A stretch of 35,422 nt of DNA, from the NCBI GenBank assembly GCA_934086395.1, contig CAKOIE010000014.1, forward strand, positions 1 to 35,422, in the 5' to 3' direction. A model generated the notes under the pieces. That model saw only the letters and a list, made by a program, of their open reading frames with translations, was not told the DNA's origin and did not search any database. The stretch comes from an uncultured Bacilli bacterium (GTDB lineage Bacteria > Bacillota_I > Bacilli_A > RF39 > UBA660). Shown here piece by piece: positions 22,722-32,296 of the stretch. Each line of letters opens with the position of its first letter. Position 1 is the stretch's first letter. The position numbers and the translations under genes are program-made.

Positions 22722-25337
22722 ATGTTATTTGGATGGGTCATTTTAGATGCTATTGGTAAAACGTTATCAAGAACATGGTTTTCTATTTGGATATTTATTG
22801 ATTCTATCGTATATGGTTTAATTTCAACTGGATATCAAGTTTTTTTACTATTAAGTAAAGTATCATTTTATAATTCTACAGATAATAAGATTGCTCAAAT
22901 AACTAATAGAGTGTATGTTATACTTGGTGTAGCAATGTTATTTGTACTTGCTTATAATATAATTTTGCTCATTGTTAATCCAGATAATTTAAACGGAAAA
23001 GATAGTAAGTCAATAAAAGGTCTTGCTAAAAATTTTGTTATATCTATTGTAGTATTAACATTATTACCAACAATATTTAATTATATGAATAAATTACAAA
23101 ATGATATAGTTGATTCAAGAGTTATTGAGAAGGTTATTCTTGGAAATGATGGCTCACTTGAAAGTAAAAACACTCATGATTTAGGAAAAGATATTGCATT
23201 AATGGTTTTTTCATCATTCTATACCCCTATAGATAGTGAAGGAAATGTAGTATCATATTATCAATGCAAACAAGATAGTAGTTTATCTTCGAGCTGTTCA
23301 ACCTATGTCAAATATTATGAGGCAGCACAAAAATATGGAATTACTACATTTATTGGTGCTTCTGAATTGTTTGAGGCTCTGTTTAAAACTGATGGTGTAT
23401 TGGGATATGGTGCTAAAGTCCCAACTATGCAATATCTATACTTTATATCAACTATTGTTGGAGTAATTGTTGCACTTATGTTTACATCTTACGCAATTGA
23501 TATTGCTGTTAGAGTTGCAAAACTTGCATTTTTACAAATTATTGCACCAATTCCTGTTATATTAAGAATAACTAAGCCATCTGGTGGAGTGTTTTCTAAA
23601 TGGCTTGATAATCTTGTTAAAACGTATTTAACTTTATTTTTAAGACTTATCACAATATATTTTTCAGTTGAATTAATCGCTATATTTGCAGATAATTTAA
23701 ATTTAGGAGGTGTTGTTGATAATTCTCTTAATTATCCAGTAATGGTATATCTACATGGTAGAATACTTATTATTGTTGGTATATTATTATTTGCAAAAGA
23801 AGCTCCTAAGTTGCTTAGTAATTTAGCTGGAACTGCATTGGGAGAGGGAAGTGGATTCTCATTTAAAGATATTAAAAATAAATTTGCAGGAGCTGGAGCA
23901 ACTGCAGCAAGTATTCCAATTCTTGGAAAAGGATTAAAAAGTACTTGGGGCGCAGTAACTGGTGCTGCTGGTGCAGCAACAAGTTCATTGATGAATAACT
24001 TACATGGAAAAAGTGGAGTTCATATGAATACTCAAAATGCAATGAAACAAGGAGCAGCTCAAGGGTGGAAAAACGGTGGTAATCAATTTTCTAAACAAAA
24101 ACAAAAGGTTTATCAAGAAACATATGGTTATGATAGAAAACAAGGGATTTTTGGTGGAAAAGCAATTACTGATAAAGTAAGTGATAAATGGGGAAAAGCT
24201 TATAGTGGTGACCTTAAAAATGATGCTGCTAAAGAAAATGAAGCATATCTTAATAAAAATCTTGCTGGAGAAATGCCAAAAACAGAAGCCGATATAGGTA
24301 CAAAGACATCTGATTATGCTACTAAAAATGGTGAATATGCATCATCAGCTGCATTTAAAAAAGCTAAACAGCTTGTAAATGATGAAGAAAGAAGAATTGG
24401 TACTACATATAGTGATGAAGAAAGAAATACTAAAATTAATGAATTATTATCTCAAATGGCTACAACAACTACTGATGCAAATGAAAAACGTGCAATAGAT
24501 TCATATTTGAAGAGAGATAGTATTAATGAAATGTATAATGCATCTATTTTAAGTGGTAATCAGGAGGCAATTAATAAAGTTGAAAATGATGCAAAAGAAC
24601 AAGCAAGGTCAGTTGTTAAAAAAGAAATTGAATCTAAAGGACTTGATAAGGTTATTTCAGATCCTGGTATTAAATCAACTTTGGAAAGTCAAGCTCGCTC
24701 TAATGCTGCAATAAAAATTTCAAATGCTGGTGGAGATTTTTCAAGGCTTGGTTTAAGTGAAGAAGCACAAAAAGACATAACTAAGCTAATAAATTCACGT
24801 GTTGAAGATAGTATTAATAAAAGTGGTGGAACTGCTAATATTCAGTTATCTGCTGAAAGTCAAAATAGATTGCAATTGCAAATGGATCAAATTAGACAAA
24901 ATAATCCAAACTTACAAAGCAATGATATTGCTAATATAGAAGCAAAATTAAGAGATGAACTTGTAAAAATACAGGAAACAAATGCTGTTAAAAATCAAGT
25001 TATTAGTGATTACATGATTAATTTAGAATATGAAACTCAAGTAGAAAATCATTTATATGAAGAAAAAATTGATCAAGTTAAAAAAGATGTAATGGAAAAA
25101 GCAGTTCAAAGTGCAACTAATGAAATTGCCGCTCAAATGAAAGAATATGCTGAAGGATTAGCAAACGGAACATATAGTAATGATGTTACAGGTAAACTAG
25201 ATGGTGCATATAGTGAAAGATTTGTTAGTAATGAAAAAGTTATTAATGATGGCGTAAAATCTAAATCTGATTATGATAAGTTTAAGGATGACTTTATAAA
25301 AGAAATGCTAAAAGATCAAAAAAATGATAAAAAATAG
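22722..25337 (+). CDS. VirB6/TrbL-like multi-pass channel protein with long cytosolic tail
   Basis: 871 residues. Residues 1-370 hold about six membrane helices (near 10-40, 64-88, 102-122, 236-262, 303-325 and 340-360), the TrbL/VirB6 plan; a polar insert (125-225) may lie outside. From about 385 a Gly/Ala-rich hinge leads to a 430-residue charged, helix-rich tail (470-871) that is almost certainly cytosolic. In T4SSs VirB6 forms the inner-membrane channel and contacts the substrate. The very long tail, similar in size to the membrane part, occurs in some Gram-positive relatives. It stands between the pilin-like genes and PrgI, in standard order. Confidence 0.78.
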   Translation: MLFGWVILDAIGKTLSRTWFSIWIFIDSIVYGLISTGYQVFLLLSKVSFYNSTDNKIAQITNRVYVILGVAMLFVLAYNIILLIVNPDNLNGKDSKSIKGLAKNFVISIVVLTLLPTIFNYMNKLQNDIVDSRVIEKVILGNDGSLESKNTHDLGKDIALMVFSSFYTPIDSEGNVVSYYQCKQDSSLSSSCSTYVKYYEAAQKYGITTFIGASELFEALFKTDGVLGYGAKVPTMQYLYFISTIVGVIVALMFTSYAIDIAVRVAKLAFLQIIAPIPVILRITKPSGGVFSKWLDNLVKTYLTLFLRLITIYFSVELIAIFADNLNLGGVVDNSLNYPVMVYLHGRILIIVGILLFAKEAPKLLSNLAGTALGEGSGFSFKDIKNKFAGAGATAASIPILGKGLKSTWGAVTGAAGAATSSLMNNLHGKSGVHMNTQNAMKQGAAQGWKNGGNQFSKQKQKVYQETYGYDRKQGIFGGKAITDKVSDKWGKAYSGDLKNDAAKENEAYLNKNLAGEMPKTEADIGTKTSDYATKNGEYASSAAFKKAKQLVNDEERRIGTTYSDEERNTKINELLSQMATTTTDANEKRAIDSYLKRDSINEMYNASILSGNQEAINKVENDAKEQARSVVKKEIESKGLDKVISDPGIKSTLESQARSNAAIKISNAGGDFSRLGLSEEAQKDITKLINSRVEDSINKSGGTANIQLSAESQNRLQLQMDQIRQNNPNLQSNDIANIEAKLRDELVKIQETNAVKNQVISDYMINLEYETQVENHLYEEKIDQVKKDVMEKAVQSATNEIAAQMKEYAEGLANGTYSNDVTGKLDGAYSERFVSNEKVINDGVKSKSDYDKFKDDFIKEMLKDQKNDKK

Positions 25338-25348
25338 GAGGATAAATT

Positions 25349-25669
25349 ATGGGGAATAATTCATATATAATTCCAGCTAATTCCAAAAATTCAATGTTAA
25401 TTTTAGGAATGTTTAATACGGTTGATTTAATTATTTGTGGAACAGGTATGATAATTACATTAATATTGTTCTTTATAATAAAAGCTGATACCTTAGTTCA
25501 ATCAATTATAATTTTATTGCCCTTATTAACTTGCGTATTTTTGGTAATCCCATTACCAAATCAACATAATGTAAGAACATTTATTAAAAATATTTGGTGT
25601 TATTTTACAGAACAGAGGGAATTTTATTGGAAAGGCTGGTGTATTAGAGATTATGAAGAAACAAAGTAA
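25349..25669 (+). CDS. PrgI/VirB3-like membrane protein
   Basis: 106 residues with two close hydrophobic helices ('TVDLIICGTGMIITLILFFII' and 'IIILLPLLTCVFLVIPLP') and a basic, aromatic C-terminus ('FTEQREFYWKGW'). This matches the PrgI family, the Gram-positive counterpart of VirB3, encoded before VirB4. Its last 17 bases overlap the start of the first VirB4 half in another frame, so their translation is coupled. Confidence 0.75.
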   Translation: MGNNSYIIPANSKNSMLILGMFNTVDLIICGTGMIITLILFFIIKADTLVQSIIILLPLLTCVFLVIPLPNQHNVRTFIKNIWCYFTEQREFYWKGWCIRDYEETK

Positions 25670-26204
25670 ATATAGTGAAGATTGGCTTCCTGTTAAGTCA
25701 ATTAGTAATGGAATGATTAATCTAGATAATGGTTGGATGGTTACTGGTATTAAAGTAGAACCTAAAAATATCTTTATTTTAGATTATCAAACTCAAAATA
25801 ATATTATTATGAATTTAAGAAATTTTTATAGTACTATTGACTACGAATTTTGGCTTGTAGTAGCCGATAGGCCTGTAGATATTAAAATGTACTTATCGCA
25901 ATTACAACTTGATTTTGATAATGCAGGTAATCAAGCAATTAGAAAATTAATTGGTGAAGATATTGAAAAGGCTGAAATGTTTTCAGGTAATCAATATAAT
26001 GTTGTAGATACTGAATATTACATTTTATTTAGAGATAAAGATTTGGAAAAAATTAATAAACATATTCAGCAATTAATTACAGGTCTTGCCAGTACTGGAT
26101 TAATATCTAGTAAAACAAGTGATGATGATTTAAAATTCTTATTACAAAATTTCTTAAATGGTGGAAAAAAGAATGAATTTGGGACGGTGGTAACTAATGA
26201 GTAG
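25653..26204 (+). CDS. N-terminal part of split VirB4-like ATPase
   Basis: 183 residues resembling the N-terminal, non-catalytic region of TraC/VirB4 ('LPVKSISNGMINLDNGWMVTGIKVEPKN', then 'INKHIQQLITGLASTGL' near 137). It has no Walker motifs. It overlaps the PrgI-like gene by 17 bases and the following ATPase by 8 bases, with a proper ATG in each case. VirB4 proteins are usually one chain of 600-850 residues; this chain plus the next adds up to about 780. Either the family is naturally split here or a former fusion was broken; the neat overlaps favour a working two-gene form. Confidence 0.72.
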   Translation: MKKQSKYSEDWLPVKSISNGMINLDNGWMVTGIKVEPKNIFILDYQTQNNIIMNLRNFYSTIDYEFWLVVADRPVDIKMYLSQLQLDFDNAGNQAIRKLIGEDIEKAEMFSGNQYNVVDTEYYILFRDKDLEKINKHIQQLITGLASTGLISSKTSDDDLKFLLQNFLNGGKKNEFGTVVTNE

Positions 26205-27990
26205 AGCTAATTTAAAAAGCGAGATAGCTCCTAAAGGAATGAAATTTAATATTAATGATTTTTATATAAGCGACAAATATGCAACTATTTTAACTGTAAT
26301 TAGTTATCCTAAAACTATTTATCCTGGATTTCTATCAAATATAACAAATTTACCAGGTGTTAAGGTTGTTGTTAAGCATATTCCGATTCCTTTTTCATCA
26401 ATGACTAAAATGCTTAACAAAGAACTTGTTGACTTAAAAGACAGATATCAGAAAGAAAATGACCGAACACTTCAAGAAAGAATAAGACAAGATTATGAAT
26501 CATTAGAAGCATTTACACAAATGCTTGCTGCAACACAGGCTAAAATATTTGATTTTCAAATGCATATTATGATAACTGCTGATACTAAAGATGAACTTGA
26601 AAATAAGAAGATGCAAGTTAGAAATTATTTAGATAGTATGGGAATGAGAGGAATTCCAATGATGTTTGAACAAGAAAAAGTTCTAAAATCAATGATTCCA
26701 ATATTTCCTAAGCAAGATATAGAAGATCGAGTAGGCATTCCAATTCCGAGTCCAACCATAGCAGCTATGTATCCATTTGTTTTCGATAGTATTAAAGATC
26801 CAGGTTCTAGTACTTTACTTGGTGTAGATTTTTCAGGTGGTGTTGTTTTGTTCAATCAATTCTTATATCAAATGAAAAAAGAGTACAATCGTAATAATGC
26901 AAATGTTATTATTTTAGGTACATCAGGTAGTGGTAAGAGTACATCTGCTAAACTTTTGCTTAGAACTCATATACGAAATAATTGTAAAATTATTGCAATT
27001 GATCCAGAAGGTGAGTTAGAAGAAATGACTAAAAACTTTGGTGGAGACTTTATTGATTTAGGTAAAGGTGGAGCTTATGGGCTTATTAATCCACTTGAAG
27101 TTATTATGGATGCTGATGAAGATGAACTTAAAGATGGAGCAGGATACTCAGTACTAACCAGAACATTACAATCAATTAAAGCGTTTATGAAATATTATTA
27201 TCCATCAATTGAAGATGACGTTTTACAAATGTTTAGTGAGGTATGTCAAGAAACATATAAAAGGTTTGGAATTGATTTTAATTCTAATTTTAGTGATTTT
27301 AAAGCAGAAGATTATCCAACTTTTGATGATGTATATTCAACTATTAAAGGAAAACTACTTTCAATGCCTGAAGCTACAAGAGAAAAAGATGTTATGGAAC
27401 GTCTAGAACTTAGAGTCAGACCTTTTATTGGAGAATTAAGATATTATTTTAATGGACATACATCATTACAAGCGAATAGTAATTTTATCGTATTTAATAT
27501 TAAAGAACTTATGAATAGTGATGCTAATATTAGAAATGCTTTATTCTTTAATATTTTAAAATATGCTTGGGGATTATGCTTGGATAAATCTAATAATACA
27601 GTTATGTATGTTGATGAAGCCCATGTACTACTTGGTGCTGGTAACGAGCTTGGGGCTGAATTTTTAGCACAAGTCCAAAGAAGAAGTCGTAAATACAATA
27701 CAGGTACTATAATTATTACACAACAACCAACTGATTTTGCCGACCCTAAGGTATATGTTCATGGTAAGGCAATATTTGATAATGCATCATATTATTTGGT
27801 AATGGGTCTTCGTAAACAAGCAGTTGAAGATTTATCTAAATTAATAGATTTAAATGATAATGAAAAGGAAAGTATTAAAACCTATAGTCAGGGTGAAGCA
27901 TTATTCGTATGCGGTAGTAGAAGAATGCGTATTAATGTAATTCTTACGCAAGAAGAATTAGATTCATTTGGTTCAGGTGGCGGACTATAA
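26197..27990 (+). CDS. virB4: VirB4/TraC-like secretion ATPase, catalytic part
   Basis: 597 residues. Walker A is 'GTSGSGKST' (241-249) and Walker B 'MYVDEAHVLL' (470-479). A 'TGTIIITQQPTDF' motif follows, with downstream 'ASYYLVMGLRKQA', all as in TraC/VirB4. These ATPases sit on the cytosolic face of the channel and power assembly of the pilus or the transfer. The residues ahead of 200 hold the C-terminal piece of the usual N-domain ('VKHIPIPFSSMTKMLN'). ATG at 26197 overlaps the preceding stop; the next gene is 18 bases on. It is the best-conserved T4SS marker here together with VirD4. Confidence 0.9.
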   Translation: MSRANLKSEIAPKGMKFNINDFYISDKYATILTVISYPKTIYPGFLSNITNLPGVKVVVKHIPIPFSSMTKMLNKELVDLKDRYQKENDRTLQERIRQDYESLEAFTQMLAATQAKIFDFQMHIMITADTKDELENKKMQVRNYLDSMGMRGIPMMFEQEKVLKSMIPIFPKQDIEDRVGIPIPSPTIAAMYPFVFDSIKDPGSSTLLGVDFSGGVVLFNQFLYQMKKEYNRNNANVIILGTSGSGKSTSAKLLLRTHIRNNCKIIAIDPEGELEEMTKNFGGDFIDLGKGGAYGLINPLEVIMDADEDELKDGAGYSVLTRTLQSIKAFMKYYYPSIEDDVLQMFSEVCQETYKRFGIDFNSNFSDFKAEDYPTFDDVYSTIKGKLLSMPEATREKDVMERLELRVRPFIGELRYYFNGHTSLQANSNFIVFNIKELMNSDANIRNALFFNILKYAWGLCLDKSNNTVMYVDEAHVLLGAGNELGAEFLAQVQRRSRKYNTGTIIITQQPTDFADPKVYVHGKAIFDNASYYLVMGLRKQAVEDLSKLIDLNDNEKESIKTYSQGEALFVCGSRRMRINVILTQEELDSFGSGGGL

Positions 27991-28008
27991 TTAAAGAAGG
28001 TGTAAAAT

Positions 28009-30036
28009 TTGATAAAAGTGATAGATAAACATTTTAAATTACTGTTAAAAATGATATTATGTATATCACTTTTTTTGATGTGTAATCAAAATGTTCATGC
28101 AGATGGATATAATTATGCAAGTTTTAAATGGGAAGATTTTAAAGAAATGTATAAGGATTATTGGACTGGTAATTGCATTGACGATGATGATAGTGAGAAA
28201 TGTACCGAAGAAATACTAAAAAGTCAAAAAAAATTCTATACAAAATTATATAAAAATCTTGCAAAATATGAAAGAAATGGTCTTTATATAAAAGATGAAG
28301 TGATTATTGCAACGATTTATTATGGATTAACACTTGATTCATTTAGAGATGATAATTCATATTATAAAAAGTGGTTTGATAAGATCGTTTTTGATTTCGC
28401 TAATGAAAGTGATGATATTGAAATAGATGATGAATCAAATACAGTTTCCTTGACTAATGAGTCTAATTCAATAAAAATATTAATTAAAGCAATGGTAGGT
28501 TATGAAGCAACTTGTTCTAAAGAAGAAGCACCTTCCTACGACGGTAATGAACCATATTGTAATCAGGGAAGTTTGATTAAGCAAGGTGAAAATAATTATA
28601 CGTGTAAGAGTATTCTTGGAACTAGTATGGTAAATTTAGGTGAAAAGATGTTAATAGATTCTGGAATGGCAAACTTTTTTGGTATGACATTAGGAACCAA
28701 TAGCAAAGATTGTATAGCACAAGGTGGAGAATATACTGTATCTAATAAAAAAACGGTGAATGAAGAAGCATATTGGAGTTTCTTAGAAAATACTCAATAT
28801 TTTGATAAAAAGCCTCATTTACAAAATTATTTTGCTTTTATTGTTTCTGATTCGGAATATGACAGTTTAGAAGAATTAGAAAATGCGATGGAAAAAGATG
28901 AAAAATTATACAATCAATATCATAATAAAATTATTGCTGCTAGGCAAGAAATTATATTAGAAATTAAAGAATGTTTAGAAGCTTTTTATAATGAACATCC
29001 TGAAAATGTTGTTTATTTTAGTAGTATTTCTAATATGTATTATTTTCCAATAGGTGGTAGTGAAATAACAAGTGAAAATGGGAAAAATTTTGCAAAAGGG
29101 AATCCAGTTAGTACATATATATTAAAAGATTATAATCCTGGAACTAATGAAGGAATTGATATTGGATCATTTGAAGATAATGCTAATATAATTGCTGTTA
29201 AAACTGGAGTTGTTTCTAAAGTAGTTAATACTTGTTCTTCAGGAAATAAATCATGCAATTCTGGATACGGAAATATGATTGTAATATCACATTCAGATGG
29301 CACATCAACAATATATAGTTATTTAAATAGTGTTAAAGTAACAGAGGGACAAAGTGTTTCTCAAGGAGAAATTATAGGTGTTATGGGAAATACCGGAGAT
29401 ACAAGAGAAAAAGCACTTCATTTTGAAATTAAAGTATCAAGTGGTGCTAGAGTAAATCCAAATACATATGTAAGTATGCAAAATCCTAGACCAAAAACCA
29501 CTAGTGTCGGAACTGTTCTCGGTGGCACCAATCAGCAAAGTATTTGTTTAACTTTAAAAGAAAGTGGTGCATCAGATAGTGGAATAGCTGGTATAATGGC
29601 TAATATTGCAGCTGAGAGTGGATTTAATCCTTTAAATTTAGAAAATAGTTATGAGCAAAAATTAGGATATACTGATCAAAGTTATACGTCAGCAGTTGAT
29701 AATGGTTCTTATAATAATTTTATGAATGATTCAGCTGGTTATGGAATTTGTCAATGGACTTATAAAACTAGAAAACAAGGATTATTAGGTCGTGCTAAAT
29801 CAAATAATGTTTCAATAGGTGATATGGGAAATCAAGTAAGTTTTTTACTTCAAGAATTACAAGTTGGATATAGTGGATTGTATAATTCCATAATGTCTGG
29901 TAACGATAGCGCAAGTTCTATTGGAGCAACATTTTGTCATAGTTTTGAAAATCCAAGAGAACACAATCAATGTGATAATGAAAGGGCTAATAATGCTAGC
30001 GCTTATTATTCTTACGTAATAAATGGCTGTAATTAG
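28009..30036 (+). CDS. Secreted cell-wall hydrolase: degenerate M23 domain plus phage-tail-type lysozyme
   Basis: 675 residues; start TTG at 28009, 6 bases after GAAGGTG. Signal peptide 'LLLKMILCISLFLMC...VHADG' (to about 32). Residues 33-345 are a Cys-containing domain I do not recognise. Residues about 355-495 are an M23/LytM barrel, but the metal and catalytic sites are damaged. 'NEGIDIG' has Asn380 in place of the first His, 'YSYL' has Tyr438 in place of His, and 'ALHFE' has Ala469 in place of the catalytic His; only Asp384 and His471 remain. Residues about 510-670 match the phage tail lysozyme family: 'NIAAESGFNP' with Glu536, 'GYGICQWTYKTR'. The role is probably to open a hole in peptidoglycan for the secretion channel (VirB1 or CwlT-like), with the M23 barrel used for binding. 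Confidence 0.82.
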   Translation: MIKVIDKHFKLLLKMILCISLFLMCNQNVHADGYNYASFKWEDFKEMYKDYWTGNCIDDDDSEKCTEEILKSQKKFYTKLYKNLAKYERNGLYIKDEVIIATIYYGLTLDSFRDDNSYYKKWFDKIVFDFANESDDIEIDDESNTVSLTNESNSIKILIKAMVGYEATCSKEEAPSYDGNEPYCNQGSLIKQGENNYTCKSILGTSMVNLGEKMLIDSGMANFFGMTLGTNSKDCIAQGGEYTVSNKKTVNEEAYWSFLENTQYFDKKPHLQNYFAFIVSDSEYDSLEELENAMEKDEKLYNQYHNKIIAARQEIILEIKECLEAFYNEHPENVVYFSSISNMYYFPIGGSEITSENGKNFAKGNPVSTYILKDYNPGTNEGIDIGSFEDNANIIAVKTGVVSKVVNTCSSGNKSCNSGYGNMIVISHSDGTSTIYSYLNSVKVTEGQSVSQGEIIGVMGNTGDTREKALHFEIKVSSGARVNPNTYVSMQNPRPKTTSVGTVLGGTNQQSICLTLKESGASDSGIAGIMANIAAESGFNPLNLENSYEQKLGYTDQSYTSAVDNGSYNNFMNDSAGYGICQWTYKTRKQGLLGRAKSNNVSIGDMGNQVSFLLQELQVGYSGLYNSIMSGNDSASSIGATFCHSFENPREHNQCDNERANNASAYYSYVINGCN

Positions 30037-30045
30037 AGGTGTAAA

Positions 30046-30528
30046 GTGAAGAATAAATATAATATGATACTTTTAGGTGTATTTATAATTAGTTTATTTG
30101 TACTTGTTATTGTATTAAATTTAAATAATAAAGATAATAATGAAAAAGTAGATAATGTTAAAGAGACATATTCTTTAGTTAAAGATTATGATGATTTTTA
30201 TACGATTGAAAATTGTGCTAATAAGTTTTATGGCTATTTAGGTAGTAATAATATAATTAGTGTTAATAAATTATTAGATGAAGAATATAAAAGGAATAAT
30301 CAGATTACAAATAACTATATAGATAAAAATGTTAGTATTAAAGTAAATGAAATGTATAATTATAAAAATAATTATTATTTAAAAGGATATGTATATGAAG
30401 AATTAAAAAATGGAGTTAATAAATTAAATGAAGAATATTTATTGATTAAATTAAGTAGTGATTCTAAACTATTTACCATTACACCAATAAATGAAAGTAC
30501 ATATAATGGGGTTATAAATGGAAAATAA
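30046..30528 (+). CDS. Single-pass NTF2-like protein, VirB8/TcpC-like candidate 1
   Basis: 160 residues; GTG start 4-5 bases after AGAGGTG (an ATG at 30064 would cut into the membrane helix). The helix is at about residues 5-27, then a linker and an outer domain: 'YTIENCANKFYGYLGSNN', 'LLDEEYKRNN', 'LKGYVYEELKNGVN', 'EEYLLIKLSSDSKLFTITPI'. Helices followed by a curved sheet suggest the NTF2-like fold shared with VirB8/TcpC, which links the inner parts of the channel. This is shape-based inference. The end overlaps the next gene by 11 bases. Confidence 0.55.
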   Translation: MKNKYNMILLGVFIISLFVLVIVLNLNNKDNNEKVDNVKETYSLVKDYDDFYTIENCANKFYGYLGSNNIISVNKLLDEEYKRNNQITNNYIDKNVSIKVNEMYNYKNNYYLKGYVYEELKNGVNKLNEEYLLIKLSSDSKLFTITPINESTYNGVINGK

Positions 30529-30988
30529 TAATAGTAATAAAATAGTGATAATAATAAGTTTAACTGCTATAATTGGAAGTGTTATTTTTGGTTTAATTTA
30601 TAATAAAACTAGAAATAAAGATAAAACTTATAATGATTTTAATGAATATTTTCATGATTATAGTGTTAATGAAGTTCAAAGAATATATGTTTCTCTAGAA
30701 GAAGTAGCAAGTAAATATTTAGCTGATACTGTATCAGAAATAGTTTATAATCCTGGGGATGTTTATAAAAATTTAGATGATACAACTAAAGAAAAATATA
30801 AAACATATAGTGAGTTTGAACATATGCTATCAAGAATTAAAACAATAAAATTTTTAAATGCAAAAGTTAAAAGTTATTCATCAGGAGTTATTGATGGCAA
30901 AAGAACAGTTTATGTAATCGATGAAGATGATAATAAATTTGTATTTATTGAAAATAGTATAAATAACTATAAGATAAGAATTAATTAG
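30518..30988 (+). CDS. Single-pass NTF2-like protein, VirB8/TcpC-like candidate 2
   Basis: 156 residues. A short N-terminus, membrane helix (about 8-26, 'IVIIISLTAIIGSVIFGLIY'), then 'YVSLEEVASKYLADTVSEIVYNP', 'YSEFEHMLSRIKTIKF' and strands ending 'KFVFIENSINNYKIRI'. Same topology and probable fold as the preceding gene, with which it overlaps by 11 bases; low direct identity. Two such genes next to each other could give a mixed ring in the channel. Inferred. Confidence 0.55.
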   Translation: MENNNSNKIVIIISLTAIIGSVIFGLIYNKTRNKDKTYNDFNEYFHDYSVNEVQRIYVSLEEVASKYLADTVSEIVYNPGDVYKNLDDTTKEKYKTYSEFEHMLSRIKTIKFLNAKVKSYSSGVIDGKRTVYVIDEDDNKFVFIENSINNYKIRIN

Positions 30989-31003
30989 AAAGGATAATTG
31001 CTT

Positions 31004-32248
31004 ATGAATGATGAATTTAACACCTATGACGAAAATAATGCATATGAACAACATCAGCAAGAAAAAATTAATCAAAAGAAACAACAGGAGCAAAAAGAAT
31101 TAGATAAGTCTACTGCCGCTGTTGATGCTGCTGTTAAAACTTTTGTAACAGTTAAGACTGGAGAACAAGGTGCAAAAGTTTATGATGCAATAAAACAAAC
31201 AAATATTGGTAAAACTGTTATTCAAGGTGCCGGAATCGTTGTTAATGAAGCAAAAAAAACAAATCTTGCATTAAACCATACAGTAAATACAGCAAGTAAA
31301 TTAAATAAAGTTGTAAATAACGGGAATGAAGTTAAAGGGAAAGATATATCTTCAGATGAAGAAAAAGAAATACAACAAAATGAGCAAAATAATCAGCTAG
31401 AAAATAAAATGCTGGATGATCAAAATGATAATAATAAGATAGGCAATAATACATATAATTCTAAAAAATCATCAAAAAAGGAAAATATTATTATTAGAGC
31501 AATAAAACTTATTACTAAAATACCTAAATTTATTTTAATATTAGTTGGAATTAATTTGTTTTTCTTATTTTTTTCAATTGTCTTTGTATTATTTTTTGCT
31601 AATGGATTATTAGAAAATAATTTAGAACTTACTAATTGGAATTATGGTTCATCAAGTAGCAGTGAGAATATTAATAGTGATAGTAATTATTATAATGAAA
31701 ATAGTTCAAGTATATCTAATTCAAATTTATATTCATTAATAGGAGAAGATGGAATAAATAATTTAACTAATAAAATAAATAACGCAGGTACAAATTGTAC
31801 AGGTATGGGTGTTGCAAGTAAGGTTGTAGCATTAATTGATGGATTAAATAGTTATGGTTATAAAATTCCTTATAGTGATAATGCAGGAGATAAATCACAA
31901 TTAGTTAATTCTAATTGGGGAATTGATAGTAATGGAAATAAAGTTGGATTTAATGATTTAACATTTATGAGTTGGGCACTTCAGTCATCTAATATTAAAA
32001 ACAACGTAACTAGTATTAATGATTATAAGGACAATACTTTACCAATTAATTTAGAAAATGCTAAACCTGGTGATGTTATAATTTATCAAAATAATATTTA
32101 TATGATACTTCAAAATATTGGAACATCAGTAATTATTGCTTATGTAGCAAATGATGGTTTAACATATAAAAGTTATAGTTATAATGATTTAAAAGATTAT
32201 GATATTTATAATATGAATTTATATTATGTAGACAATTGTAATAATTGA
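31004..32248 (+). CDS. Membrane protein with NlpC/P60-like domain lacking the catalytic Cys
   Basis: 414 residues from ATG 31004, 10 bases after GAAAGGA; a TTG at 30998 is too close. The cytosolic N-terminus is rich in Gln, Lys and Asn (about 1-170), then a membrane helix (about 175-203), a Ser/Asn-rich linker and an outer domain. It has 'NDLTFMSWAL' (317-326) where NlpC/P60 enzymes carry D-C-S-G-F-x-x-W, so Leu319 stands for the Cys. 'AKPGDVIIYQNNIYMIL' (353-369) stands where G-D-x-I-x-Y...H-V-G-I-Y is expected, without the His. Probably a wall-binding or structural pseudoenzyme. It belongs between the VirB8-like genes and VirD4. Its stop overlaps the promoter of the VirD4 gene. Confidence 0.62.
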   Translation: MNDEFNTYDENNAYEQHQQEKINQKKQQEQKELDKSTAAVDAAVKTFVTVKTGEQGAKVYDAIKQTNIGKTVIQGAGIVVNEAKKTNLALNHTVNTASKLNKVVNNGNEVKGKDISSDEEKEIQQNEQNNQLENKMLDDQNDNNKIGNNTYNSKKSSKKENIIIRAIKLITKIPKFILILVGINLFFLFFSIVFVLFFANGLLENNLELTNWNYGSSSSSENINSDSNYYNENSSSISNSNLYSLIGEDGINNLTNKINNAGTNCTGMGVASKVVALIDGLNSYGYKIPYSDNAGDKSQLVNSNWGIDSNGNKVGFNDLTFMSWALQSSNIKNNVTSINDYKDNTLPINLENAKPGDVIIYQNNIYMILQNIGTSVIIAYVANDGLTYKSYSYNDLKDYDIYNMNLYYVDNCNN

Positions 32249-32273
32249 ATTAGTATAAATAATATTGTATAAT
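32245..32273 (+). promoter_or_regulatory. Promoter of the VirD4 gene
   Basis: TTGAAT (32245-32250, across the stop codon of the preceding gene), a 17-base spacer and a perfect TATAAT (32268-32273), 23 bases before the start codon. Confidence 0.7.
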
Positions 32274-32296
32274 TTAAAAAGGAAAAGAGGGAGTAT

